Positions 1 through 6,327 of a stretch of DNA of 7,922 nt are shown in pieces. The stretch is from an uncultured Ruminococcus sp. (GTDB lineage: Bacteria > Bacillota > Clostridia > Oscillospirales > Ruminococcaceae): assembly GCA_947177345.1 (NCBI GenBank), contig CAMWUB010000052.1, positions 1-7,922 on the forward strand. The letters are read 5' to 3'. The position numbers and the translations under genes were made by a program. Each line of letters opens with the position of its first letter. The stretch's first letter is position 1. The notes under the pieces are model-generated. The model was given only the letters and a program-made list of their open reading frames with translations, searched no databases and had not been told where the DNA came from.

Positions 1-1018
1 CCTCAGAGAAGTACAGGCAATCGCCGAGGATTTAAAAATAAAACTTACCAGTTTTGAATATGATACAATTTCTTCAACGATTATCCGACATAAAAAACGT
101 TTCGGAATAATTGCCGGTATAATTTTTGTCACTGCGATTTCACTTTATTTTTCCGGAATCATAATGACTATCGAAATTCAGGGAAATTCAAAGGTAAGCG
201 ATTCAACTATAATTACAGCCCTCGAACAGCTGAACATTAAACAAGGTACGCCTATTAAAGACATTAATTTTCCGTATTGTGAAAACGAACTCCGCCTTAT
301 GATTGATGATGTTGCATGGGCTGGTATGCATATAAGCGGAAACCGTGTTGTTGTAGAAGTCACGGAAATAGTCGAAAAACCCGAGATGATTAACAACAGA
401 ATCCCTTGTAATGTTGTTTCGTCGCATGATGCCTATATAACTTATACTTCCGTTTATGATGGTCAGTTAATGCACAAGGTAGGCGATTATGTACCATATG
501 GTACAATGCTGATAAACGGCGTTACCAAAGACGAAACCGGTCACGTAAATTTGCATCACGCTATGGGAAAAATTACCGGTACTTATGAGGAAACAGTAAC
601 TTTCGAGGGAAATTATAAAATCAGACAGTACAACCCTACCGGTGAAACGTTCAGTCAGAAATTTCTGAAACTTTTCAGCTTTGAAATTCCTGTTTCATTT
701 GGTAAAAATAAATTTGAAAACTTCACTACTGAAGAAAACCAGAAATATTTCAAGGTTTTCGGTAAAACTATTCCGGTAGGAATTGTAAAAAACAAGTTCA
801 CGGAAACGGAACTTTCCGAAAAAACCTACACTGAAGAGGAACTTTCCGCAAAAATTATGGAAAAAATTTATCTTTATGAAAAAAACTTCCTCGACGACGA
901 TATTAAAATACTTGAAAGAAATATCAAGACCGAAAAAAAAGAGGATTCCATTGAATACATAGTCACGTACAAACTCGAAGGCGACATCTGCGAACAAAAG
1001 GAAATTTTAATTAAATGA
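1..1018 (+). CDS. yqfD: Sporulation protein YqfD, 5'-truncated by the window edge
   Basis: The reading frame is open from the first bases, so this is the C-terminal 338 residues of a protein whose family is usually about 400 long; the internal Met at 164 is not the start. One membrane segment is visible (about nt 104-163, preceded by the basic RHKKR). It is followed by a long extracytoplasmic part: a POTRA-like opening with IEIQGN, a motif like DDVAWAGMHISG (the equivalent of the 'NITWVGV' stretch in Bacillus YqfD), then VGDYVPYGTMLINGV and a charged C-terminus. This order matches my memory of B. subtilis YqfD, a membrane protein made in the mother cell and paired with YqfC. No promoter is visible, as expected for a gene starting outside. 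The usual downstream partner phoH does not follow; a lipoprotein gene does. Family assignment is confident; the exact role in this organism is inferred. Confidence 0.9.
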   Translation, partial: LREVQAIAEDLKIKLTSFEYDTISSTIIRHKKRFGIIAGIIFVTAISLYFSGIIMTIEIQGNSKVSDSTIITALEQLNIKQGTPIKDINFPYCENELRLMIDDVAWAGMHISGNRVVVEVTEIVEKPEMINNRIPCNVVSSHDAYITYTSVYDGQLMHKVGDYVPYGTMLINGVTKDETGHVNLHHAMGKITGTYEETVTFEGNYKIRQYNPTGETFSQKFLKLFSFEIPVSFGKNKFENFTTEENQKYFKVFGKTIPVGIVKNKFTETELSEKTYTEEELSAKIMEKIYLYEKNFLDDDIKILERNIKTEKKEDSIEYIVTYKLEGDICEQKEILIK

Positions 1019-1063
1019 AAAAAATATATATTTTTTTCGTCTTTTTTGCCCTCCCGAATCACT

Positions 1064-1112
1064 TATATATAAAAGGCTCTTCTGGACTTTTCATAAAATC
1101 AATACGAAAGGA
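1064..1112 (+). promoter_or_regulatory. Leader of the lipoprotein gene: Shine-Dalgarno site and weak candidate promoter
   Basis: GAAAGGA at 1106-1112 lies 8 bases before the ATG at 1121 and fixes that start. The 102-base gap after yqfD has no GC-rich terminator hairpin, only an AT palindrome at 1018-1037. A poor promoter candidate is TTGCCC (1046-1051), a 16-base spacer, then TATAAA (1068-1073). The -35 matches consensus in only three positions, so read-through from yqfD or a promoter for another sigma factor is equally possible. Confidence 0.35.
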
Positions 1113-1120
1113 CAAAACAC

Positions 1121-2428
1121 ATGAAAAAAATATCAATGATAATCGCACTGCTTGCGGTACTGAACATCTGTTCGTGCGGTCAGAAAACCGAGGACATAAC
1201 CCCACCTGCTCCGACTGCTCCGCCTGTCGAGGAGGAAACAGCGGAAACAAAGACCCTTAACGTCGCCAGTATTATGAACAATTTTTCACAGGTAAAAAAA
1301 GAGATTGACAAAAAAATGAGTTGCGACGTAAATATAAAATTCTACCCAGGGGGCGACAATTCAGACCCTTTTGAATTACTTAATCTCGATATAATTTCCG
1401 GAGAAGATATTGACGTTGTATACGCCGGTGCTGATGATATGCGACAGTTCATAAAGAACGACTATTTAACTGACCTCTATCCGCTTATGGAACAGTCGGA
1501 AACTCTTAAAAAAGATGATTTTCTGCCGAATGTCCTGAAAGGTCTTGAAGTTGACGGAAAACTTCCGGCTATATGCGATAGCTGGATTTTATATACAGCC
1601 GTTGCAAAGACCGAAAACGTCGGCGAAAATATGGAAAACTGGACTCCGGAGCAGGCTTTGAATGCGTTCTATAATATGCCGGACGGTATGGAAAATTTCC
1701 TTAACTATGCGTGGATGGAATACGACATACCGAACTATTTAATAAAACGTGTTGCAGTAGATGCCGTCGACTACAAAAATAATACCTGCGATTTCGGCGG
1801 AGCTTTTCTTGAAATGCTTGAAAGTATTAATAATCTGCCGGAATTTCAGCCATATGACCCTGTCGGAAATGACAATCTTATAAAAAACCGTTCACTTGTC
1901 AGCGATATATATCTTACCGGAATTGACGCAATATTTACACAATGGACGTATGCAGATTTTGGCGGTGATGATGTAACTTTTATCGGCTATCCGTCGGAAA
2001 CCGGCAAGGGCTATGTTACAGATGCTTCTTCCGCAATCGGAATACTTGAAACGAGTTCCGAAAAACAAGAGGGTTACGAATTTATAAAACTTATGTTAAA
2101 TGATAAATCAATAAATAAAATGGTCAGTATGCCGGTTACCGAAAAAAATATCACTGACCAGTTAAAAGAGAGTAAATATAATAATATGTCCGTACACTGT
2201 CCGAGGAATCTTCCCGACAGTAACGAACAGATAGAGATTTCCGAAGAAGCTATTGAGAAGTTCGTGGAATATATCCGCAATGTTGAATTTGAACCGTATA
2301 CTTCCGAAGAAGTGGAAAGAATAGTTTTAGAAGAATATCATAAATGTTACGCCGGTGAAATAACTCCTCAACAATGTGCGGATAATTTAAATAATCGTGT
2401 TTCACTCTATCTGAGCGAAACAGAATAA
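1121..2428 (+). CDS. Lipoprotein resembling an ABC-transporter extracellular solute-binding protein (family 1)
   Basis: The 435-residue protein begins with a lipoprotein signal: basic MKK, a short hydrophobic core, and the lipobox ICSC with Cys19 as the predicted lipidated residue. The -2 position is Cys, which is unusual but tolerated. A Pro/Glu/Thr-rich linker (about residues 27-44) precedes the globular part, as is common for surface lipoproteins tethered to the membrane. The body resembles family 1 sugar or peptide binding proteins in length and in features such as GEDIDVVYAG, YLTDLYPLMEQ and DGKLPAICDSW (the 'dG.lyglP' region). Near the end EEYHKCYAGEITPQQCADNL matches the typical closing 'yl.G..t.eeaa..l'. 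No permease or ATPase gene is adjacent, so it is an orphan; the ligand cannot be read from sequence. It could instead be a sensor subunit or a component of a transporter encoded elsewhere. Confidence 0.8.
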   Translation: MKKISMIIALLAVLNICSCGQKTEDITPPAPTAPPVEEETAETKTLNVASIMNNFSQVKKEIDKKMSCDVNIKFYPGGDNSDPFELLNLDIISGEDIDVVYAGADDMRQFIKNDYLTDLYPLMEQSETLKKDDFLPNVLKGLEVDGKLPAICDSWILYTAVAKTENVGENMENWTPEQALNAFYNMPDGMENFLNYAWMEYDIPNYLIKRVAVDAVDYKNNTCDFGGAFLEMLESINNLPEFQPYDPVGNDNLIKNRSLVSDIYLTGIDAIFTQWTYADFGGDDVTFIGYPSETGKGYVTDASSAIGILETSSEKQEGYEFIKLMLNDKSINKMVSMPVTEKNITDQLKESKYNNMSVHCPRNLPDSNEQIEISEEAIEKFVEYIRNVEFEPYTSEEVERIVLEEYHKCYAGEITPQQCADNLNNRVSLYLSETE

Positions 2429-2432
2429 CAAA

Positions 2433-2466
2433 ATAGTCCCCATGAATATGAGTTCATGGGGATTAT
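2433..2466. terminator. Shared bidirectional terminator between convergent genes
   Basis: A hairpin with a 14-bp stem (2433-2446 pairing with 2453-2466, one G-T wobble on the + strand, core TCCCCATGAA / TTCATGGGGA) and a 6-base loop lies 5 bases after the lipoprotein stop and 2 bases from the stop of the opposing YbjN-like gene. Read on the - strand it is followed by TATTTTGTTATT, a fair U-rich tail. On the + strand the tail is more mixed. Position and symmetry suggest it ends both transcripts. Confidence 0.8.
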
Positions 2467-2467
2467 A

Positions 2468-2938
2468 TTAATCTTTGCATAAATCGTAAGCCTGTTCACC
2501 TGTCATAGTTCCGGAAGCTATTCCAAGTATACCCTTTGAATATTTCTGGAATGCTTTCATACTTATAAGTATACATATTTTTAATATTGAATCGTCTGGT
2601 ATGGTATTACCGCAATAATGGAACATCTTGAAATCTATGTTACCGTTTTTGTAACTCATTTCAAAATTTCCGTTTATCAGATTATAATTCACACGAGTAA
2701 GAAATTCAGACATTTCAGCCATTAACTTAGAGTCTTCAGAATCGGCTTTAACCGGACACATAGCATAAACTATGAAATCCCTTTTACGTACAGCAATTAC
2801 ATATGATAATCTTGTAATTTTTCCGCTGATATTAGCATTGAATTTAAACATACCTTTTGCCGAATTAAAATCAAAATTCATTTCGTCCTGTGTGAGTATA
2901 TTTTTTATAGCTTCAGCAATTTCAATTGAATACTCCAT
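2468..2938 (-). CDS. YbjN-domain-like protein
   Basis: This predicted soluble protein has 156 residues, no signal peptide and no membrane segment. Residues 78-104 (EFLTRVNYNLINGNFEMSYK, then NGNIDFK) fit the pattern of YbjN-domain proteins, which share the fold of type III secretion chaperones: a helix followed by strands of the form 'NfeldyrdGeirfk'. The start is taken at the ATG at 2938. A GTG nine bases upstream is in frame but lies inside the Shine-Dalgarno sequence AAGGAG (2947-2952), so it cannot be the start; spacing from that site to the ATG is 8 bases. The gene has its own promoter and ends at the shared terminator, so it is probably monocistronic. Bacterial YbjN-type proteins have no settled biochemical role, and none is proposed here. 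Confidence 0.7.
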   Translation of the reverse strand: MEYSIEIAEAIKNILTQDEMNFDFNSAKGMFKFNANISGKITRLSYVIAVRKRDFIVYAMCPVKADSEDSKLMAEMSEFLTRVNYNLINGNFEMSYKNGNIDFKMFHYCGNTIPDDSILKICILISMKAFQKYSKGILGIASGTMTGEQAYDLCKD

Positions 2939-2970
2939 AAACAACACTCCTTAAATTAATTATATATATA

Positions 2971-2998
2971 ATTATATCACAATTCCGGTAAATGTCAA
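2971..2998 (-). promoter_or_regulatory. Sigma-A type promoter of the YbjN-like gene
   Basis: On the - strand a perfect -35 TTGACA (2993-2998) is followed by a 16-base spacer and a perfect -10 TATAAT (2971-2976). TG one base before the -10 gives an extended -10 (TGATATAAT). Transcription would start near 2964, leaving a leader of about 26 bases that carries AAGGAG at 2947-2952. An 18-bp AT-only palindrome (2957-2974) overlaps the -10 and the start point. Confidence 0.88.
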
Positions 2999-3059
2999 TA
3001 TGTTCTATGAAAAATCTGTAATATATGTAAATTTTCCATAAATATACTAAATAAAATAA

Positions 3060-3872
3060 TTATCTTTTATTCAGTTCCCAGAACGCTACCGCACTTGCGG
3101 AGGCTACATTAAGAGAATCCACACCATCAGCCATGGGAATTTTCACGGTAAAATCGCAACTTTCAATAGTTGATTGCTTTAAGCCCTCGCCCTCAGTACC
3201 GAGTATAACCGCTATTTTTTCAAGGGACTTCAGAACCGGATTATCAATATCAACTGTATTGTCATGGAGTGCCATTGCAAGCGTACTGAATCCGTATTCT
3301 TTAAGAATCTCTATGTAATTTCCGTCGGGAAAATAAGCCCACGGAATACGGAAAACATTCCCCATACTGACACGCACAGAACGACGATATAAAGGGTCAC
3401 TGCTGGCAGGAGTAAGGATTACTGCTTCAAACTTCATGGCAATCGCTGAACGTATCACAGCACCTATATTAGTCTGATTCATGACATCTTCAAGAACCGC
3501 TATTCTTTTATATTTTCCGAGTATTTCCGGAAGTTCCGGAAGTTTTTTCCTACGCATCGCACAAAGTATACCCTGAGTAAGTCTGAATCCGGTAATTTTT
3601 GTCAGTACGTCGCTTTCTGCGGTATAGACCTTTATATTTCCGCAACGTTTAATTATATCGCTTGCCTGTCCGGAAATGTATTTCTTTTCGGCGAGAACCG
3701 AAAGAGGTTCATAACCTGAATCAAGAGCAAGTCTTATGACTTTAGGACTTTCAGCGATAAAAATTCCGCATGAATCGGGTTCAAACCAGCGTTTCAGCTG
3801 TATTTCAGAAGTGATTGTATATGGCAATATTTCCGGCATGGAAAGATTTTCTATTTCAATTATTTCAGCCAT
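3060..3872 (-). CDS. TrmH/SpoU-family RNA 2'-O-ribose methyltransferase
   Basis: The protein has 270 residues, the usual length for a two-part SpoU enzyme. An N-terminal substrate-binding part (about 1-115, with FIAESPKVIRLAL matching the 'egek.v.eal' region) precedes a C-terminal SPOUT knot domain that binds S-adenosylmethionine. All three family motifs are visible: motif 1 around residues 127-143 (LEDVMNQTNIGAVIRSA, with Asn135 and Arg141), motif 2 ILGTEGEGL (223-231), and motif 3 IPMADGVDSLNVASASA (245-261, with Asn255). SDPLYRRSVRVSMG (158-171) is a further typical segment. It should methylate a ribose 2'-OH of rRNA or tRNA; the target cannot be assigned. GGAGGA lies 7 bases before the ATG. 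It follows the gene at 3907-4443 after 34 bases and is probably co-transcribed. A tandem TTCCGGAAG repeat at 3525-3542 encodes LPELPE. Confidence 0.93.
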   Translation of the reverse strand: MAEIIEIENLSMPEILPYTITSEIQLKRWFEPDSCGIFIAESPKVIRLALDSGYEPLSVLAEKKYISGQASDIIKRCGNIKVYTAESDVLTKITGFRLTQGILCAMRRKKLPELPEILGKYKRIAVLEDVMNQTNIGAVIRSAIAMKFEAVILTPASSDPLYRRSVRVSMGNVFRIPWAYFPDGNYIEILKEYGFSTLAMALHDNTVDIDNPVLKSLEKIAVILGTEGEGLKQSTIESCDFTVKIPMADGVDSLNVASASAVAFWELNKR

Positions 3873-3906
3873 TTTTTATCCTCCGGATTATAAATCCACT
3901 TATTTT

Positions 3907-4443
3907 TCAATCTGTAACAGATGTACCGATAATGACAAATCTGCACATATTTTTATCGTAAATACTCCACATTGCCGCCCCGCAACCTTCTTTTCCGTCA
4001 TTGAAATAGTCCGAAAACTCATCATTCCACCGATAAATTTCAAGGTCTTTCCGGTAACACATCGGAAACAGTACGTGATTTATTTTTTCAAAATCTTTTT
4101 CCGTATAAGTCCGATACGGAATAATAAAGTACAGAACCGCATCACAGTAACCGATTTCTTCAGCGGTATAGCCCATTATTTTTTCCGGAGTTATTTTAAA
4201 AAAATTTTCGTTATCGCATTTCTGACAGGTCATTTTACTTTCGTCAACATAAAATGCCGGACTTTTTTTATAATAGTACCGGTTGCAGACACGTTTTCTT
4301 GTATTCAGTACCGATATTGCTTCTATAACCGCTTTTTTATGGGAAATTTCACCGTCTTCAGCAGACAGAAGAACATAATCGAGTGAAAGTTTATCGTATT
4401 TTTTTATGTACTCGTAAAAAATATCGTCTTTCATTTCGTACAT
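3907..4443 (-). CDS. Uncharacterised protein with a CxxC motif and several cysteines
   Basis: I do not recognise the family with confidence. The 178-residue protein is soluble, with no signal peptide or membrane segment. It is rich in Tyr and Lys and has seven cysteines: C53, a CQKC pair (C73/C76), C100, C129, C154 and C167. A CxxC in a soluble protein could bind zinc, but no clear second CxxC completes a zinc ribbon. The C-terminus (GCGAAMWSIYDKNMCRFVII, then GTSVTD) reads like a conserved closing motif, which hints at a widespread family of unknown function. The start at 4443 is supported by GAAAGGAC about 9 bases upstream. Its leader is squeezed against the terminator-like hairpin at 4469-4508, and no separate promoter is obvious. 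It probably forms an operon with the methyltransferase gene 34 bases downstream. Confidence 0.75.
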   Translation of the reverse strand: MYEMKDDIFYEYIKKYDKLSLDYVLLSAEDGEISHKKAVIEAISVLNTRKRVCNRYYYKKSPAFYVDESKMTCQKCDNENFFKITPEKIMGYTAEEIGYCDAVLYFIIPYRTYTEKDFEKINHVLFPMCYRKDLEIYRWNDEFSDYFNDGKEGCGAAMWSIYDKNMCRFVIIGTSVTD

Positions 4444-4468
4444 TTTTAATAGTCCTTTCGTTTTTTAT

Positions 4469-4508
4469 AAAACGTCCCGTAATGCGATATGCACTACAGG
4501 ACATCTTT
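4469..4508 (-). terminator. Intrinsic terminator or attenuator after the flavoprotein genes
   Basis: The - strand transcript forms a 12-bp stem (4491-4502 with 4474-4485, loop of 5) with no mismatches, using two G-U wobbles. Read from the + strand those two pairs become A-C mismatches, so the hairpin works only on the - strand. It is flanked by A-rich bases before and GTTTTAT after, giving a short U-tract. It starts almost at the stop codon of the flavoprotein gene at 4509 and ends about 25 bases before the ATG of the next gene, so it may be partial and allow read-through. Confidence 0.78.
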
Positions 4509-5042
4509 TTATATATTTCTGCCGAGTTGATAGGCTTTTTCGGGATAGTCTGTTTTCTCGAGAGCAGGCACATCTCCGCAATCGACGCCTATTATTGTAC
4601 CGATTATTTCCCAGCCGAGATAATCCGCCATTCCCTCGAACGATGCCACCGCACCGGTAGCGGTTTTCTTGACGTCGTCAGCCATTGTTACCATGAGGGC
4701 AGTTTTCTTGTTACCATGTATCAAAGCATCATTAGCATAAAATCTGTCTATAACCGCACGTATCTGTGAAGTCATTCCGTAGTAGTAAATCGGCGTTACG
4801 AAAACTATCATATCTGCGGAAAGAATTTCCGGATTTATTTTTTCCATATCGTCCTTGAATGCACAACCGGTATCGGTATTGTGACACTTTTCACAGGCGA
4901 TACATGGGTGAACATTCATGAAAGCGGAATCAAAACGACAGACTGCATGACCTGCTTCTTCAGCACCTCTTATGAAGTTTTCGGCGAGTACGTTTGTAGT
5001 ACCGTGTTTGTGTGGACTTCCTGTAATTACGAGTATTTTCAT
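4509..5042 (-). CDS. Flavodoxin-fold NAD(P)H-dependent oxidoreductase with an Isf-type four-cysteine motif
   Basis: This 177-residue protein has a flavodoxin-like fold. Its N-terminal strand and phosphate loop, MKILVITGSPHKHGTT (GSP at 8-10), bind the FMN phosphate, and TPIYYYGMTSQIRAVIDRFY (83-102) is the conserved second flavin-contacting segment. Between them is C47-x2-C50-x2-C53-x6-C60, the compact cysteine pattern (CX2CX2CX4-7C) known to hold a 4Fe-4S cluster in archaeal iron-sulfur flavoprotein Isf. It is therefore likely a cytosolic FMN enzyme that may also carry a cluster; the substrate is unknown. AGGAGG lies before the ATG at 5042, and the gene starts 15 bases after the stop of its upstream paralogue, clearly in one operon. 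It is shorter than the paralogue, lacking the extended C-terminal part. Confidence 0.9.
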   Translation of the reverse strand: MKILVITGSPHKHGTTNVLAENFIRGAEEAGHAVCRFDSAFMNVHPCIACEKCHNTDTGCAFKDDMEKINPEILSADMIVFVTPIYYYGMTSQIRAVIDRFYANDALIHGNKKTALMVTMADDVKKTATGAVASFEGMADYLGWEIIGTIIGVDCGDVPALEKTDYPEKAYQLGRNI

Positions 5043-5057
5043 TTTAAAGACCTCCTG

Positions 5058-5675
5058 TTATCTTATGAAATTTGTACGCTGAAACGGTTCTTTTTCCGGC
5101 AAACCGTATGCCTCTTTGCCAAGTGCGATACTTTTCATGAGGAAAGACATATTTCTTGCGAGTGTACGCATAGTCTGTAAACCCTCCGCATCCTGTGAGG
5201 CTTCACCCTGTACTCTTCCGTGAACGCTGTTCCAGTACTGACTTGACGCAATCGGCATACCGGTAATAGTAAAGAATTTGTTGAGTTCGTCGAAAGTTGC
5301 GGAAAGTCCGCCACGTCTTGCGACTGCTACACCTGCTCCTACTTTCATGGTTTTATCGAAGTGCGTACTGTAAAAAAGACGTGTCAGAAAAGATATAAGG
5401 GTTGAATTTGCCGAGGCATAATATACCGGCGTTCCGACTACTAAACCGTCACAATCCTGAAATTTCTGTGCGGTATCGTTTACAATGTCATTGAAGACAC
5501 ATTTTCCGTTTTCGACGCACGTATTACAAGCAATACAGCCTCGTATGTCCTTGTTGCCGATGTGAATTACTTCCGTTTCGATGTCGTTTTCATAGAAGAT
5601 TTTCTGCATTTCCGCAAGGGCAATGTATGTATTACCTTGTACGTGCGGACTTCCGTTAATGAGAAGAACTTTCAT
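5058..5675 (-). CDS. Flavodoxin-fold NAD(P)H-dependent oxidoreductase, Isf-like, longer paralogue
   Basis: This 205-residue protein belongs to the NADPH-dependent FMN reductase / iron-sulfur flavoprotein group. It opens with MKVLLINGSPHVQGNT (FMN phosphate loop), has C47-x2-C50-x2-C53-x5-C59 (as I recall, the same positions as the cluster ligands of Methanosarcina Isf), and TPVYYASANSTLISFLTRLF (82-101) as the flavin-binding second loop. ARRGGLSATFDELNKFF and QYWNSVHGRVQGEASQDAEG in the C-terminal third are typical of the roughly 200-residue subfamily, as is the closing helix with MRTLARNM. It probably reduces small molecules or proteins using FMN and perhaps a 4Fe-4S cluster; the partner is unknown. 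The Shine-Dalgarno site CGGAGGTAA precedes the ATG at 5675. It starts 18 bases after the SF0329-like gene and is 15 bases from the next paralogue, so all three share a transcript. Confidence 0.92.
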   Translation of the reverse strand: MKVLLINGSPHVQGNTYIALAEMQKIFYENDIETEVIHIGNKDIRGCIACNTCVENGKCVFNDIVNDTAQKFQDCDGLVVGTPVYYASANSTLISFLTRLFYSTHFDKTMKVGAGVAVARRGGLSATFDELNKFFTITGMPIASSQYWNSVHGRVQGEASQDAEGLQTMRTLARNMSFLMKSIALGKEAYGLPEKEPFQRTNFIR

Positions 5676-5693
5676 TAAATTACCTCCGTATGA

Positions 5694-6230
5694 TTAAATT
5701 ATATTCTGTGCCGTAGCACGTAAAGTTATATATTTCCTGAACCATTCCGGTTCATTGTCGATATTGTCGAGAAGTGCTTTTATTTTGCGTTTACCTGTCC
5801 GCCTGTCGAGAACGGCAAGTATCCTGTAGAAATAGTTACCGTGATTCATGCATTCTTCAATTGTATATACATTCAGATAATTATGTACCATTTCCATTAA
5901 ATAATCTTCGTGTTCAGTATATCCGAACATATCTAAAGTACCCATTTCCTTGGTTGCCATATCTACAGCTTCTTTAAATACTCCGTTTCTGCCACCATAG
6001 TAACCATTATATTTACGTCCGGACAATCTGCTTGCATATTCTGCAACTTTATCATGCCACTGCGGATTAGTTGCAAACCACGTTTCCTTGTCAACACGGA
6101 TATAGAATATCGGAAACTGATAATCCCATTGGTTATCATAATAAATATGTCTTGCGAATGTATAATATACCCTGTCTCTGAGACAGTCAGCGAGCCGACT
6201 TTCAAGGGCTTTTTTAGTTTTGCTCCACAT
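5694..6230 (-). CDS. SF0329-family-like protein of unknown function
   Basis: The 178-residue protein opens with MWSKTKKALESRLADCL and closes with ILAVLDRRTGKRKIKALLDN, then EPEWFRKYITLRA. From memory both ends match proteins annotated as SF0329 family in Firmicutes, with an N-terminal 'W-K-K-LE--L---L--RV' helix and a C-terminal 'LDRR-GKR--------PEW' stretch. It is soluble, aromatic-rich (many Tyr and Trp), and has no signal peptide, membrane segment or catalytic motif that I can identify. The ATG at 6230 follows GAGGTGAT by about 5 bases, and the promoter lies directly upstream, giving a very short leader. It is the first gene of the operon with the two flavoproteins, but nothing in its sequence suggests a redox role. 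The family name is moderately sure; the function is unknown. Confidence 0.72.
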   Translation of the reverse strand: MWSKTKKALESRLADCLRDRVYYTFARHIYYDNQWDYQFPIFYIRVDKETWFATNPQWHDKVAEYASRLSGRKYNGYYGGRNGVFKEAVDMATKEMGTLDMFGYTEHEDYLMEMVHNYLNVYTIEECMNHGNYFYRILAVLDRRTGKRKIKALLDNIDNEPEWFRKYITLRATAQNII

Positions 6231-6247
6231 AGTATCACCTCTGTGAT

Positions 6248-6276
6248 ATTATACCATATTATCCGGAAAATTGCAA
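6248..6276 (-). promoter_or_regulatory. Sigma-A type promoter of the SF0329-like / flavoprotein operon
   Basis: On the - strand TTGCAA (6271-6276) is followed by a 17-base spacer and a perfect TATAAT (6248-6253) with an extended -10 TGG directly before it. Transcription should start near 6241, only about 10 bases before the ATG at 6230. A 6-bp inverted repeat, TATCAC-AGAG-GTGATA (6233-6248), runs from the end of the -10 across the predicted start point to the Shine-Dalgarno site. Confidence 0.88.
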
Positions 6277-6289
6277 GTGTTTTTTATAC

Positions 6290-6321
6290 AAAAAAACAGA
6301 CCGTATAAAAATACAGTCTGT
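6290..6321 (-). terminator. Intrinsic terminator after the DUF6125-like gene
   Basis: The - strand reads an 11-bp stem (6311-6321 with 6296-6306, one G-U wobble, ACAGACTGTAT / ATACGGTCTGT) with a TTTT loop, followed directly by seven T residues (6290-6296, partly in the stem foot). It begins 6 bases after the TGA at 6328-6330. It separates the dockerin/DUF6125 transcript from the promoter at 6248-6276. Confidence 0.92.
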
Positions 6322-6327
6322 CTGATT

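Noticed and set aside
1018..1037. Palindrome of A7-TATATA-T7 just after yqfD
   Set aside because: It is perfectly symmetric but contains only A and T, so as RNA it would be unstable; not a credible intrinsic terminator.
1015..1260. Small + strand frame overlapping the lipoprotein start
   Set aside because: It overlaps the lipoprotein signal peptide region out of frame, spans the intergenic gap and has no recognisable content; the lipoprotein frame is better supported.
2559..2572. 14-bp palindrome ATACTTATAAGTAT
   Set aside because: It lies within the YbjN-like coding sequence, is AT-rich, and has no associated promoter or second copy.
2939..2947. GTG start giving three extra residues on the YbjN-like protein
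   Set aside because: This codon overlaps the Shine-Dalgarno sequence AAGGAG, so it cannot be used with it; the ATG at 2938 is correctly spaced.
3006..3040. Possible terminator after the methyltransferase gene
   Set aside because: The - strand can form a 9-bp AU-rich stem with a 17-base loop, but it has only two G-C or G-U pairs and no U-tract, so it is too weak to call.
3736..4386. Long + strand open frame of 216 codons, and similar frames at 4383-4769, 4881-5180 and 6271-6702
   Set aside because: They lie antisense to genes with clear family motifs or good Shine-Dalgarno sites, have no ribosome-binding sites of their own, and encode low-complexity sequence rich in Phe, Ile and Ser typical of antisense translation.
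6172..6186. Inverted repeat CTGTCTC-T-GAGACAG near the start of the SF0329-like gene
   Set aside because: It is inside the coding sequence, has a one-base centre that cannot form an RNA loop without opening, and shows no repeated copies; probably incidental.
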